Shown here: piece after piece, positions 27,068-36,600 of the stretch
Numbering within the stretch: position 1 is the first letter of the stretch
Layout of the letters: each line of letters starts with the position of its first letter
Assembly: GCF_001310815.1 (NCBI RefSeq)
Contig: NZ_BAZK01000021.1
Coordinates: 25,471-89,470, forward strand
Source: Pseudovibrio denitrificans JCM 12308
GTDB taxonomy: Bacteria; Pseudomonadota; Alphaproteobacteria; Rhizobiales; Stappiaceae
Length of the DNA stretch: 64,000 nt
Direction of reading: 5' to 3'
The notes under the pieces: model-generated
Databases searched by the model: none
Seen by the model: only the letters and a program-made list of their open reading frames with translations
Told to the model about the DNA's origin: nothing
Program-made: the position numbers and the translations under genes

Positions 27068-29164
27068 ATGAGCACGCCTGATGATCTGTTTGCAGATGTT
27101 ACCAAAAGCATGGATGAGCTGACATCCTCTTCTGGCAGCACTGAGAAGAAACAAGCACCAGCAGCAAGCGCACCGTCCTCCCCTGCCAAATCATCCAGCG
27201 CAGGCCGGACTCCCCCTCCTACGGCTGCGGGTGATGCGGAATATACTGCTGCCGACATTGAGGTGCTTGAAGGGCTGGAGCCTGTTCGTCGCCGTCCGGG
27301 TATGTATATTGGTGGTACGGATGAAAAAGCGCTGCACCATCTGTTTGCTGAAGTGATTGACAACTCCATGGATGAGGCTGTTGCAGGCCACGCCAGCTGG
27401 ATTGATGTCTCCTTAAGTGAAGATGGCTATCTGACCATTACAGATAACGGTCGCGGTATCCCGATTGATCCGCACCCCAAATATAAAGACAAGTCTGCGC
27501 TGGAAGTCATTATGACGACCCTGCACGCTGGTGGTAAGTTTGACAGTAAAGTCTACGAGACCTCCGGTGGTTTGCACGGCGTGGGTATTTCCGTTGTGAA
27601 CGCGCTCTCTGAAGAGCTGGTGGTTGAGGTTGCCCGTAACCGGAAACTTTATCGCCAGACGTTCCGTCGTGGCCTTGCTGATGGCGGCTTGGAGCTGGTT
27701 GGTGATGTTCACAACCGCCGTGGCACCATGGTGCGCTTCAAGCCGGATGCGGAAATCTTTGGCAAAACACTGAAGTTCAAGCCTGCCCGCCTGATGAAGA
27801 TGGCCCGTTCCAAAGCCTATCTGTTTGGCGGTGTTGAGATTCGCTGGCGCTGCGCCAAATCTCTGGCTGATGAAGCCAATGGTGTTCCTGAAAGTGCAAC
27901 CTTCCATTTCCCGGGTGGTCTGAAGGATTATCTGGAAGAAGCGTTGGGCAAAGAGCGCCGCGTGACGGATGAGGTTTTTGCTGGCCGTACACAGGCCACC
28001 GGTAAACATGGTGCAGTTGAATGGGCTGTTGCCTGGTTTGCAGGCGATGGGTTCGTCAACTCTTACTGTAACACCGTTCCAACTCCGGAAGGTGGTACAC
28101 ACGAGACCGGTCTTCGTTATGCCCTACTCCGCGGCCTGAAAGCTTATGGTGAGCTGATCGGCAATAAGAAAGCTTCCATTATTACTGGTGATGACGTTCT
28201 GACGTCTGCGGCTGGTATGCTTTCTGTGTTTGTACGTGAGCCTGAGTTTGTTGGTCAGACCAAGGACAAACTGGCGACGAATGAAGCGACGCGTATTGCA
28301 GAAAATGCCGTTCGTGATGCCTTTGATCACTGGCTGACGGCTTCCCCGAACCAGGCCAACAAGCTTCTGGAATGGGTGATTGATCGCGCAGAAGAGCGCC
28401 TGAAGCGTCGTCAGGAAAAAGACGTTGCCCGCAAGACTGCGGTTCGCCGTCTGCGTTTGCCGGGTAAGCTGGCAGATTGTTCCACCAGTAAGTCTGATGG
28501 CACTGAACTGTTCATCGTGGAGGGTGACTCAGCGGGCGGCTCTGCAAAGCAGGCCCGTAATCGCTCAACACAAGCTGTTCTGCCGCTGCGTGGTAAGATC
28601 CTGAACGTTGCCAACGCTGGTCGTGACAAGCTTGTGGCCAACCAGCTGCTCTCTGACCTTATTCAGGCGCTGGGTTGTGGCACACGCTCCAACTACGACG
28701 ACAAAGATCTGCGTTATGAGCGCATCGTGATCATGACCGATGCGGACGTTGATGGTGCGCACATTGCGGCGCTGCTGATCACCTTCTTCTATAAAGAGAT
28801 GCCTGATCTGATCAACAATGGGCACCTTTATCTGGCTGTTCCTCCGCTTTACCGCATCAGTCAGGGTGGCAAAACGCTGTATGCCCGTGATGATGAGCAC
28901 CGTGAGCAGCTGCTGAAGACCTCCTTCAAGAAGAACGGCAAGATTGAAATTGGTCGCTTTAAAGGTCTGGGTGAGATGCTGCCTGCGCAATTGAAAGAAA
29001 CCACCATGGACCCGAAACGCCGCACCCTTTTGAAGGTGGTTGTTGGTGAAGATGAAGTGATTGAGACCCGCAGCGCTGTAGAGCAGCTTATGGGCAACAA
29101 ACCTGAGGCTCGTTTCAACTTCATTCAGGAGCGCGCGGAGTTCGCGACTGATCTGGATATTTAA
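27068..29164 (+). CDS. parE: DNA topoisomerase IV subunit B
   Basis: This 698-residue ATPase subunit of topoisomerase IV decatenates replicated chromosomes with ParC. GHKL ATPase motifs: EVIDNSMDEAVAG, TDNGRGIPIDPHPK and ETSGGLHGVGISVVNALS. The TOPRIM domain has FIVEGDSAGGSAKQARNR, PLRGKILNV and MTDADVDGAHI. The length and the Gly-poor LLITFFYKEMP region favour ParE over GyrB (about 800 residues). An N-terminal extension of about 55 residues rich in Ser, Pro and Ala is common in alphaproteobacterial ParE. It is transcribed alone. Confidence 0.94.
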   Translation: MSTPDDLFADVTKSMDELTSSSGSTEKKQAPAASAPSSPAKSSSAGRTPPPTAAGDAEYTAADIEVLEGLEPVRRRPGMYIGGTDEKALHHLFAEVIDNSMDEAVAGHASWIDVSLSEDGYLTITDNGRGIPIDPHPKYKDKSALEVIMTTLHAGGKFDSKVYETSGGLHGVGISVVNALSEELVVEVARNRKLYRQTFRRGLADGGLELVGDVHNRRGTMVRFKPDAEIFGKTLKFKPARLMKMARSKAYLFGGVEIRWRCAKSLADEANGVPESATFHFPGGLKDYLEEALGKERRVTDEVFAGRTQATGKHGAVEWAVAWFAGDGFVNSYCNTVPTPEGGTHETGLRYALLRGLKAYGELIGNKKASIITGDDVLTSAAGMLSVFVREPEFVGQTKDKLATNEATRIAENAVRDAFDHWLTASPNQANKLLEWVIDRAEERLKRRQEKDVARKTAVRRLRLPGKLADCSTSKSDGTELFIVEGDSAGGSAKQARNRSTQAVLPLRGKILNVANAGRDKLVANQLLSDLIQALGCGTRSNYDDKDLRYERIVIMTDADVDGAHIAALLITFFYKEMPDLINNGHLYLAVPPLYRISQGGKTLYARDDEHREQLLKTSFKKNGKIEIGRFKGLGEMLPAQLKETTMDPKRRTLLKVVVGEDEVIETRSAVEQLMGNKPEARFNFIQERAEFATDLDI

Positions 29165-29371
29165 AAGAGCCTTAATTCTGAATAGTTGCTGAGTTTTACG
29201 TAGGTTAGAACTCAGCAACCTTGGCATAACTTGAAGGAATATATCGGTTATGCCGCAGAATTTATTGACAACGCTGCTTAGAAATGTAGTGTTCCGCCAA
29301 ACTGGTTGGAGAAACCTGTAAATCATACGGATTCCAGCTTCTCTCCTTAATTATCGTAAAGAACATGCCAT

Positions 29372-30802
29372 ATGTCGTTTTCCACTCTCGGACTTAGTGA
29401 GAAAGTTCTCGCCGCTGTTGAAGCCTCTGGTTACACAGAGCCGACTGCCATTCAGGCAGGCGCCATCCCTTACGTTTTAGAACGCAGAGATGTCCTCGGC
29501 ATTGCTCAAACCGGAACCGGGAAAACGGCAAGCTTTACTTTGCCGATGATTACTCTTCTGGAAAAAGGCCGTGCGCGCGCCCGGATGCCAAGAACTCTTA
29601 TTCTTGAGCCAACCCGTGAGCTTGCTGCGCAGGTGGAAGACAATTTCAACCGTTATGGTGTCAATCACAAGCTGAACGTGGCTCTGCTGATTGGCGGCGT
29701 TTCCTTCGCTGAGCAGGATCGCAAGCTGGAGCGTGGCGCTGATGTTCTGATCGCGACACCTGGCCGCCTGTTGGATCACTTCGAGCGCGGCAAACTGCTT
29801 TTGCAGGGCGTTGATATCCTCGTGATTGATGAAGCCGACCGCATGCTGGACATGGGCTTCATTCCGGACATTGAACGCATCTGTAAGCTCATCCCATTCA
29901 CGCGTCAGACCCTGTTCTTCTCCGCAACAATGCCGAGCGAAATTCAACGTCTGACCGATACATTCCTGCAGAACCCTGCCAAGGTTGAAGTGGCTAAAGC
30001 TTCCACTACAGCTGAAACGGTGACACAGCGTATTGCTGCAGCTGAGCCGGAAGATTATGAGAAGCGCGCGAAACTGCGCGAGCTGATCGAAGGCGCTGAA
30101 GATCTACAGAATGCGATTGTGTTCTGTAACCGCAAGCGCGATGTGGCCACCCTCTTCCGCTCGCTTGTTCGTCATGAATTTTCCGTTGGCGCCTTGCACG
30201 GCGATATGGACCAGCGCTCCCGCATGACCATGCTGGACAACTTCAAAAAAGGTAACATCAAGATCCTTGTTGCCAGTGATGTTGCTGCACGCGGTCTGGA
30301 TATTCCGAGCGTAAGTCACGTATTCAACTTCGATCTGCCGATTCAGGCCGAAGATTACGTCCACCGGATTGGCCGGACAGGACGCGCAGGCCGTGACGGC
30401 ACCGCGATCTCCATTGTGACGGGTAAGGACGAGAAAGCATTGCAAGCGATCAACGAGACCATTGGCAAGGAACTGGAATGGGTTGGCGAACCTGTCGACT
30501 TCTCAGCGCCTGTCGAAGAAAAGAAATCTCGCCGCCGCTCTACCCGTGGCCAGAAAGATAAAAATCGCTCACGTAAGTCCAAAGCAGAAGCACAGGAGGC
30601 TCCAGTTCAGGAAGCTGATTCTGTTCCAGCTGGCTTGGAAGAGCAACCTATGGTTCCAATGCACACCGAACGCCGTGCTCCAGCACGCGCACGAGGTGGT
30701 CGCCGCGCTAACCAACCTAAGGATGAAGCGATTTTCCGTAATGCAAGCCACATTCCGGCGTTCCTGCTGCGGGAAACTCGTTCCAAAGTTCAAAGCCGAT
30801 AG
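29372..30802 (+). CDS. DEAD-box RNA helicase (RhlE-like)
   Basis: The 476-residue helicase shows all core motifs in order: Q motif (GYTEPTAIQ), motif I (AQTGTGKT), Ia (PTREL), II (DEADRM, so DEAD), III (SAT), IV-V (ARGLDIPSV) and VI (HRIGRTGRAGR). A basic tail of about 90 residues after residue 385, rich in Arg, Lys and Ser (KKSRRRSTRGQKDKNRSRKS), is typical of RhlE proteins and likely binds RNA. These helicases act in RNA turnover and ribosome assembly, often in cold adaptation. It is monocistronic by spacing (207 bp after parE). Confidence 0.92.
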   Translation: MSFSTLGLSEKVLAAVEASGYTEPTAIQAGAIPYVLERRDVLGIAQTGTGKTASFTLPMITLLEKGRARARMPRTLILEPTRELAAQVEDNFNRYGVNHKLNVALLIGGVSFAEQDRKLERGADVLIATPGRLLDHFERGKLLLQGVDILVIDEADRMLDMGFIPDIERICKLIPFTRQTLFFSATMPSEIQRLTDTFLQNPAKVEVAKASTTAETVTQRIAAAEPEDYEKRAKLRELIEGAEDLQNAIVFCNRKRDVATLFRSLVRHEFSVGALHGDMDQRSRMTMLDNFKKGNIKILVASDVAARGLDIPSVSHVFNFDLPIQAEDYVHRIGRTGRAGRDGTAISIVTGKDEKALQAINETIGKELEWVGEPVDFSAPVEEKKSRRRSTRGQKDKNRSRKSKAEAQEAPVQEADSVPAGLEEQPMVPMHTERRAPARARGGRRANQPKDEAIFRNASHIPAFLLRETRSKVQSR

Positions 30803-30912
30803 CCCATTTTCCTGAGGTTAACCACTGGTTAGGTATATCCCATTAAATAAGCTAATGTTAAATTAGCTTATTAACTATGGGGTAGCCCTATCCGTGACGC
30901 GGTGATGCAATC

Positions 30913-31971
30913 ATGAGTCAAGAAGACGAGTTCAAGCGTACTATTGTTTATGCAGACAGTGCGCTCGATTACATCAAAACGAATAAGCTTCCAGCGTTTC
31001 CACGCAACTATGAGCTGTGGTATTCTTACGCATCCGGATTTAACCGGGCTCTCAACCGGACCATCAATAAGATTCTTGCCCGTGATGGCAAAATCTCTCC
31101 TGAAGAAACTCAGAAGATCTACAACCGTTTTTTGTCGCCAAACCGTTTGGGTGAGCGCATTGACGAAGTTGGCGACAAGATCTCCGAGGAAGTCCGGGAA
31201 CTGATTTCCGCTCTTGATAAAGGCACGCTGAAGACCACCGAATACGGTGAAGAGCTTGCCCGCACTTTGAGCGCTCTGGAGAACGTGAGTGATCGTTCTC
31301 AACTTTCCAAACTTGTGATCCATCTTGCCAAGCTGACCACTGAAACTGCTGAAAGCAATCAGGAGCTTCGCGAACAGCTGGTTGATTCCCGTCGCCAGAT
31401 TGGCGTTCTGCAGGAAGGTTTGGAAGCGATCCGTTATGAGTCGCTCACCGATGAGTTGACCACGCTGAACAACCGCAAGCACTTCGATCAGAGTTTGGTG
31501 CGCGCGGTGAAGGAAGCAGAAGAGAGCCATGCGCCCCTCTCCTTGCTGATTTCAGATATCGACCACTTCAAGCAGTTCAACGACAACTACGGCCACCAGA
31601 CCGGTGACCAGGTTCTTCGTCTTGTTGCACTGGCTGTAAAGCAGAACGTGAAAAACAATGACATCGCATGTCGTTACGGCGGTGAAGAGTTTGGTATCAT
31701 TCTGCCACGCACCACTATTGAAGATGCGAAAGTGATTGCGGAGAAGATCCGCAAGAACGTTGTTGCAAAGGAACTGGTGAAGCGCTCTACGGGTGAGAAC
31801 CTTGGCCGTATCACGATTTCTATCGGCATCTCCACTTTCCGTCCGGGTGACAGTGCGGAGAGCATGGTTTCTCGTGCTGACCTTGCGCTTTATGCGGCAA
31901 AGAAAGCTGGCCGTAACCTTGTGAAAGCTGAGGAAGAGAAGAAAATCCCCAGCGTGACACAGGTTGCTTGA
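30913..31971 (+). CDS. Diguanylate cyclase (GGDEF domain)
   Basis: This 352-residue cytosolic protein makes cyclic di-GMP. The N-terminal 165 residues are helical and charged, ending in a probable coiled coil (about 135-180) that would drive dimerisation; no membrane helix or PAS domain is seen. The GGDEF domain (about 180-340) has DELTTLNNRKHFD, the metal-binding SDIDHFKQFNDNYGH and the active GGEEF loop, so it should be catalytic. The product-inhibition site, normally RxxD five residues before GGEEF, reads KNND, so feedback control is probably weakened. Confidence 0.9.
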   Translation: MSQEDEFKRTIVYADSALDYIKTNKLPAFPRNYELWYSYASGFNRALNRTINKILARDGKISPEETQKIYNRFLSPNRLGERIDEVGDKISEEVRELISALDKGTLKTTEYGEELARTLSALENVSDRSQLSKLVIHLAKLTTETAESNQELREQLVDSRRQIGVLQEGLEAIRYESLTDELTTLNNRKHFDQSLVRAVKEAEESHAPLSLLISDIDHFKQFNDNYGHQTGDQVLRLVALAVKQNVKNNDIACRYGGEEFGIILPRTTIEDAKVIAEKIRKNVVAKELVKRSTGENLGRITISIGISTFRPGDSAESMVSRADLALYAAKKAGRNLVKAEEEKKIPSVTQVA

Positions 31972-31986
31972 TCTAAGCGACTAACT

Positions 31987-32397
31987 TTAAAAGAACAACG
32001 GGTTCGGGACGGCAGATCGTATGGTTGCCGTCTTTTTTTGTCGGCTATCCAATGTGACAGATGCCTTAGCTGTTTTCTCGGCTTGTTCCAGCTGCCGGAT
32101 TGCCTTTGCGATCCACTTGGTCAGCTGAGCCTCATCCTCCACAACATTCAGCGGAACTGAATAGAAGTTTGTCGGGAAATACTCGCCAAAACACTGATGG
32201 ATGTAGGGTAACTGACCGGTCAGAAGAAAGTCTGCAACATTACCGGAACCTGCCTTGAGGTACAAAGACTTCTCACGCACAAGCGCGAACATTTTTCCGT
32301 TTGCATAGTATCCGTGACCGCCAAACATGGGGCGGCAGCGGATATTCTTTAGAAATAACGGGCGTTTATCAGATAGAAAAAATGCGGACAAAGACAT
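31987..32397 (-). CDS. TfoX N-terminal-domain protein
   Basis: The 136-residue protein matches the TfoX/Sxy N-terminal domain family in RPMFGGHGYYANGKMFALV and LYLKAG (residues about 22-50), then the YFPTNFYSVP segment. It lacks the C-terminal TfoX domain. In gammaproteobacteria Sxy controls competence; stand-alone short homologues in alphaproteobacteria have no settled role. The last 20 or so residues coincide with the terminator of the convergent cyclase gene and read unlike the family, so the true end may be earlier or shifted. Confidence 0.75.
   Translation of the reverse strand: MSLSAFFLSDKRPLFLKNIRCRPMFGGHGYYANGKMFALVREKSLYLKAGSGNVADFLLTGQLPYIHQCFGEYFPTNFYSVPLNVVEDEAQLTKWIAKAIRQLEQAEKTAKASVTLDSRQKKTATIRSAVPNPLFF
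32008..32039 (+). terminator. Rho-independent terminator of the diguanylate cyclase gene
   Basis: GACGGCA pairs with TGCCGTC across an 11-nt loop and is followed by seven T, 37 nt after the cyclase stop. It lies inside the 3' end of the convergent TfoX-like frame. Confidence 0.8.
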
Positions 32398-32512
32398 AAG
32401 CTATCACCAAAAGAAATAAATATACCGAAAGCTTGCAATATTCAGTCAAACACCGACAAGAATATTGCCTACTTCATCCACTCACAGAAATGTGATGTGA
32501 TCTTTTGAATGA

Positions 32513-33172
32513 TTATAGCTCGAGGCCCATTTGCCAGAAATTGGCCTCAAGTCTAGTGGCCTCTCTAAATATTCTAGACAATTTGGCGTAGCGGGCGTCT
32601 GTGGCGTAGAGTTCGCCGAGATCATCGATCTCTTTCACAGTATCCGCTGCCAGTTCCTGATACTCATCACTGGAGTACTCTTTGATCCACTCCGCATACG
32701 GATTGCTTGGATCAAGTGCACCATCCTGCTTTGCCAGCTCAGCACCAATTTCACCGTAACCAATTGCACATGGTGCAAGCGCGACTTTCAGATCGAGCAT
32801 GTCGCCTTTCATCGCGGTGTCGAGAACATATCGGGTGTAGGCCAGATTAGCTGGCTCTTCCGGCGTTGCCACGATTTCAGCTTCTGAAAGCCCCCAGCTT
32901 TCGCAAAGGCGAATGTGAAGACCCATCTCTACTTCCAGAATGCCTTTAGCGGAGGAAAGGCACTTTCTCATCTGGGTCAAATCAGTGGACTTGTACATGC
33001 CAAGCGCATAGGCACGGGCAAATTCGATGAGGAAGAGATAGTCCTGAACCAGATACTTTTTGAAGGCATCAATCGGCAGTGTGCCGTCGCCAAGGCCCTG
33101 GACAAACTCATGTTTTGTGTAGGAATGCCACGTCTCGAGATTATCGTTTTTCAATGAGTTAAAAAGAGACAT
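32513..33172 (-). CDS. tenA: TenA-family thiaminase II / aminopyrimidine aminohydrolase
   Basis: This 219-residue all-helical TenA protein salvages thiamine breakdown products by hydrolysing aminopyrimidines to HMP. Family marks: LVQDYLFLIEFARAYA near residues 41-56, the catalytic Cys in LAPCAIGYGEIG near 136, and a C-terminal Glu in EANFWQMGL. It follows sufA by 42 bp on the same strand, so it may be the last gene of the SUF operon, an uncommon pairing. It may instead have its own promoter. Confidence 0.9.
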   Translation of the reverse strand: MSLFNSLKNDNLETWHSYTKHEFVQGLGDGTLPIDAFKKYLVQDYLFLIEFARAYALGMYKSTDLTQMRKCLSSAKGILEVEMGLHIRLCESWGLSEAEIVATPEEPANLAYTRYVLDTAMKGDMLDLKVALAPCAIGYGEIGAELAKQDGALDPSNPYAEWIKEYSSDEYQELAADTVKEIDDLGELYATDARYAKLSRIFREATRLEANFWQMGLEL

Positions 33173-33214
33173 GGCACCCCACCTATTGCCATAGTTGCTC
33201 TTAAAGGAGCACTA

Positions 33215-33592
33215 TTAGTTTTTCTGAGCGAACTTTGAAAGGTCAGCCGCCTGCAACTCTACGGATTCACCGCAGCCGCAAGCAGATACTTCATTTGGAT
33301 TTTTGAAGGTAAAGCCAGAGCGGAACTTTGTGGATTCAAAACCCATTTCCGTTCCAAGCAAGTAAAGTGTTGCAGCCGGATCAACAAAGACCTTCACGCC
33401 TTTGTCTTCCACCACATCGTCACCGGACTTTGCTTCTGTTACCAGATCCAGTTCGTATTCCATACCAGCACAGCCACCGGACTTGATAGAAACGCGCAAT
33501 CCGAGTGGATCAGCGTCACTTGCATCAAGCAGTGTGCGGATGTGCTCAGCAGCTTCCTCTGTCAGCTGTAATACCTGAAATCCTGAGGCCAT
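33215..33592 (-). CDS. sufA: Fe-S cluster carrier (SufA/HesB family)
   Basis: This 125-residue A-type carrier has the three conserved Cys, one in GGCAGMEYEL and two in ACGCGES near the C-terminus, that hold an Fe-S cluster for delivery to apoproteins. A GGAGG site precedes the ATG. It follows the SufT-like gene by 65 bp at the end of the SUF operon, which supports SufA rather than IscA or ErpA. Confidence 0.9.
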   Translation of the reverse strand: MASGFQVLQLTEEAAEHIRTLLDASDADPLGLRVSIKSGGCAGMEYELDLVTEAKSGDDVVEDKGVKVFVDPAATLYLLGTEMGFESTKFRSGFTFKNPNEVSACGCGESVELQAADLSKFAQKN

Positions 33593-33657
33593 TTTGCACC
33601 CTCCATGGGCACCTCAACACTGTCGAGGTGCCATACATTGTAAGCGCTGTTCGAACC

Positions 33658-34053
33658 TTAGAAGAAGTTCAATGCGACGCGAGCTTCGTCAGACATGCGG
33701 CTTGGATCCCATGGAGGATCAAAAGTCATGTCTACCTGCACAGCACCAACGCCAGGTACTGAACTTACTGCGTTTTCTACCCAGATCGGCATTTCGCCAG
33801 CAACCGGGCAGCCTGGAGCGGTCAAGGTCATGTCGATTTTGACCGTGCGATCGTCCTCGATATCAACCTTGTAAATCAAACCGAGTTCGTAGATATCGAC
33901 CGGGATTTCCGGATCGAAAACGGTCTTCATCGCAGCAATGATATCTCCGGTCAAACGTTCCAGTTCTTCTGCAGGGATCGCAGAGCTCTGGTTGATTTCC
34001 GGAGTTGTCAAAGGTCCGTCAGAGAACTCGCTTGTTTGTGTGTTGTCTGTCAT
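33658..34053 (-). CDS. sufT: SUF-associated MIP18/DUF59 protein (SufT-like)
   Basis: This 131-residue protein has the DUF59 domain (about 35-130): KTVFDPEIPVDIYELGLIY, then TLTAPGCPVAGEMP with the single conserved Cys, and VDMTFDPPWDPSRMSDEAR. It assists Fe-S cluster maturation or delivery together with SUF. An N-terminal tail of about 30 Ser/Thr-rich residues is extra. It starts 5 bp after the sufS stop, within the operon. Confidence 0.88.
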   Translation of the reverse strand: MTDNTQTSEFSDGPLTTPEINQSSAIPAEELERLTGDIIAAMKTVFDPEIPVDIYELGLIYKVDIEDDRTVKIDMTLTAPGCPVAGEMPIWVENAVSSVPGVGAVQVDMTFDPPWDPSRMSDEARVALNFF

Positions 34054-34058
34054 AGGTC

Positions 34059-35305
34059 CTAACCAAACATCATCTGCGCTTTACGCAAGGCTTCTACCAG
34101 AAGGTCGACTTCTTCATGGGTGTTGTACAGGCCAAAACTTGCACGGCATGTACTGGTCACACCATAGCGAGCCAATAGCGGCTGCGCACAATGCGTACCT
34201 GCCCGAACTGCAACGCCCGCTCTGTCAATCACCATTGAGATATCGTGGGCATGCACCCCTTCAATCTCGAAGGAGAAGATAGATCCTTATCCTTGGCATT
34301 ACCAAAGATCTTGAGGGAATTGACTTCCTTTAAGCGCTGCTCTGCATAATCACGTAGGGACGCTTCATGCAATGCGATATTTTCGCGCCCCAGACTATCC
34401 ATATAGTCAAGTGCGGCCCCTAATCCAATAGCCTGGACGATTGGTGGGGTACCAGCTTCGAAGCGATGAGGTGCTTCGGCATAGGTGACGAGACACTCGG
34501 TCACGTCCTTGATCATCTCACCACCACCCTGGAATGGGCGCATCTGGTTGAGAAGTTCTTTCTTGCCGTAGAGCACGCCGATGCCGCTTGGGCCATACAG
34601 TTTATGCCCGGTGACTGCATAGAAGTCACAGCCGATATCCTGAACGTCTACAGGCATATGAACTGCAGCCTGTGAGCCGTCCACCAGGACTTTTGCACCA
34701 CGTTCGTGCGCAAGACGTGTCACTTCTTTCACTGGAACAACTGTTCCGGTGACGTTGGACATGTGGGTGATTGCAACGATTTTGGTGCGATCCGTCAGGA
34801 GCTTTTCAAACTCCTCAATCAGGAATGTACCATCTTCTGCAATCGGTGCCCATTTGATGACCGCACCTTTGCGTTCCCGCAGGAAGTTCCAAGGGACGAT
34901 GTTGGAATGGTGCTCCAGAATGGAGATGATGATCTCATCGCCTTCCTGAATGTCCTCTTCCAGACCGTAGGACACAAGATTGATTGCTTCCGTGGTTGAC
35001 TTGGTGAAGATCACCTCATCCACGCTTGGAGCATTCAGGAAGCGGCGCACGACCTCGCGTGCCGCCTCAAAGTTTTCAGTGGCTGTGTTCGACAGATAGT
35101 GTAAGCCACGGTGCACATTGGCGTATTCCTGGCTGTAGGCTTTGGTGATTGCATCAATAACTGCCTGCGGCTTTTGGGCCGAAGCGCCGTTATCCAGGTA
35201 CACCAACGGCTTGCCATAGACTTGCGTGGATAGGATCGGAAAATCTTTCCGAACCTTCTCTACGTCGTATGGAGCTGTGAAAGCCGTGTTGTCGACCTTG
35301 GTCAT
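34059..35305 (-). CDS. sufS: SufS cysteine desulfurase (class II), frameshifted
   Basis: SufS takes sulfur from cysteine via PLP for cluster building. The main part (ATG 35305, overlapping the sufD stop as ATGA) carries YLDNGASAQKP, the HHSNIVPWN element and the PLP lysine in VTGHKLYGPSGIG. It runs out of frame after GNAKDK. The C-terminal 65 residues, with the active Cys in RAGTHCAQPLL, lie in another frame. One extra G at the GG complementary to 34284-34287 reconnects them into 415 residues, the normal size. An essential Fe-S gene is unlikely to be broken, so a sequencing deletion is the probable cause. Confidence 0.9.
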
Positions 35306-36585
35306 TCGCTCACCATCTCGTCGGCGTGGAGCCACTTGCGTGTCATTGCTTCCAGCAATTCTACAGAGCGTTCCTCTTCAAATTCCTCAATAGCTTCAGA
35401 GAGGAATGCAAGAACGAGGATTTTACGCGCCTGTGCTTCCGGAATACCGCGAGCCATGAGGTAGAACAGCAGGTCTTCGTCAATGTCGCCGGTGGTAGAA
35501 CCGTGGGCACACTGAACGTCGTCTGCGAAGATTTCCAGCTCAGGTTTGGCATTGATTTCAGCCGTATCGCTCAAAAGAAGAGACTTGATCATCATCTGAC
35601 CGTCTGTCTTCTGGGCACCTGGTTCCACAATGATCTTGCCTTGAAAGACTGCGCGGGCTTTGTCGTCTACGACGGCGCGGTAGTATTCGCGGCTTTCACA
35701 TTCTGGCACTGCATGGTTCACAAACAGTGTAATATCAGCATGTTGGCTGTCTTTGAGCAGACATGTGCCGCGCAGACCTGCGTGGGTACCCTCGCCTTTG
35801 AACTCCAGGAAGAGCTGTGCACGAGACAGCGCTGAGCCTTCATTGTAGATGAAGTGCTGGAAATTGGTTTCCGCACCCAGTTCAATGCTAAGCGTCTCAA
35901 TGTGCTGCGCTTTTTCGCTTTCCACCTGCAGTTTCAGCCAGTGAATGTTGGCTTTATCGCCCACTTTCACTTCTGTCAGAGCGTTGGACTGGTAAGCAGC
36001 CTCAGCGTCACCTTCGAAGCTTTCGATGATGAGCGCTTTTGCGCCAGAACCGATTTCAACAGAAGTGCCTGCATAGGAGCTGACTTCTGTGCCGTCGGTG
36101 TAACGAACGATCTCAATTGGCGCTTCAATGGTTGCATCTGCATCAATCTTGATGGTGATGCCGCCCTGAACAAGAGCCTGATTGAGGTGCGCCATGGCAT
36201 CGTCTGTGCCTAGCTGAGCGGCCAGGAAGCCCTCTGCTTCGGTCACAGTTAGACCTGCAAGTGCCTGATTTGACGACAATTCCGGTACATAACGACCGTT
36301 GACGATCGCAATGCGATAGGTCTCCAGACCACCAGCACCAGTCAAAGCGTCAGCCTTTGGCGACGTCTTGGATGCCAATGCAAACGCATCGGTCATCTTG
36401 GTGCGCAAGTCAGTGTAGTGCCACTCTTCAACGCGGCGGTGCGGGATGCCTTTCGCTTTGAAAGCGTCCCACGCCTGTTTGCGTTGGTTTGCGTTATCTT
36501 GCGTTGTTTGCGCGAGAGTTGCGTCGAACTGAGCGTTCAGGCTCTGCTCTGCTTTTGTCTCTTGAATTTTTGCCGGAGCATTCAT
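35302..36585 (-). CDS. sufD: SufD, scaffold subunit of the SufBCD complex
   Basis: The 427-residue protein forms the SufBC2D scaffold with SufB and SufC. The C-terminal half is the beta-helix core typical of SufB/SufD: NEGSALSRAQ, GTCLLKDSQHADI, FVNHAVPECES-REY and KTDGQMMIKSLLLSDTAEI, with the conserved His in CAHGSTTG. The N-terminal third is helical and variable. It follows sufC by 15 bp and overlaps sufS by 4 bp. Confidence 0.93.
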   Translation of the reverse strand: MNAPAKIQETKAEQSLNAQFDATLAQTTQDNANQRKQAWDAFKAKGIPHRRVEEWHYTDLRTKMTDAFALASKTSPKADALTGAGGLETYRIAIVNGRYVPELSSNQALAGLTVTEAEGFLAAQLGTDDAMAHLNQALVQGGITIKIDADATIEAPIEIVRYTDGTEVSSYAGTSVEIGSGAKALIIESFEGDAEAAYQSNALTEVKVGDKANIHWLKLQVESEKAQHIETLSIELGAETNFQHFIYNEGSALSRAQLFLEFKGEGTHAGLRGTCLLKDSQHADITLFVNHAVPECESREYYRAVVDDKARAVFQGKIIVEPGAQKTDGQMMIKSLLLSDTAEINAKPELEIFADDVQCAHGSTTGDIDEDLLFYLMARGIPEAQARKILVLAFLSEAIEEFEEERSVELLEAMTRKWLHADEMVSE

Positions 36586-36600
36586 CGGTTACCCTCCAGC

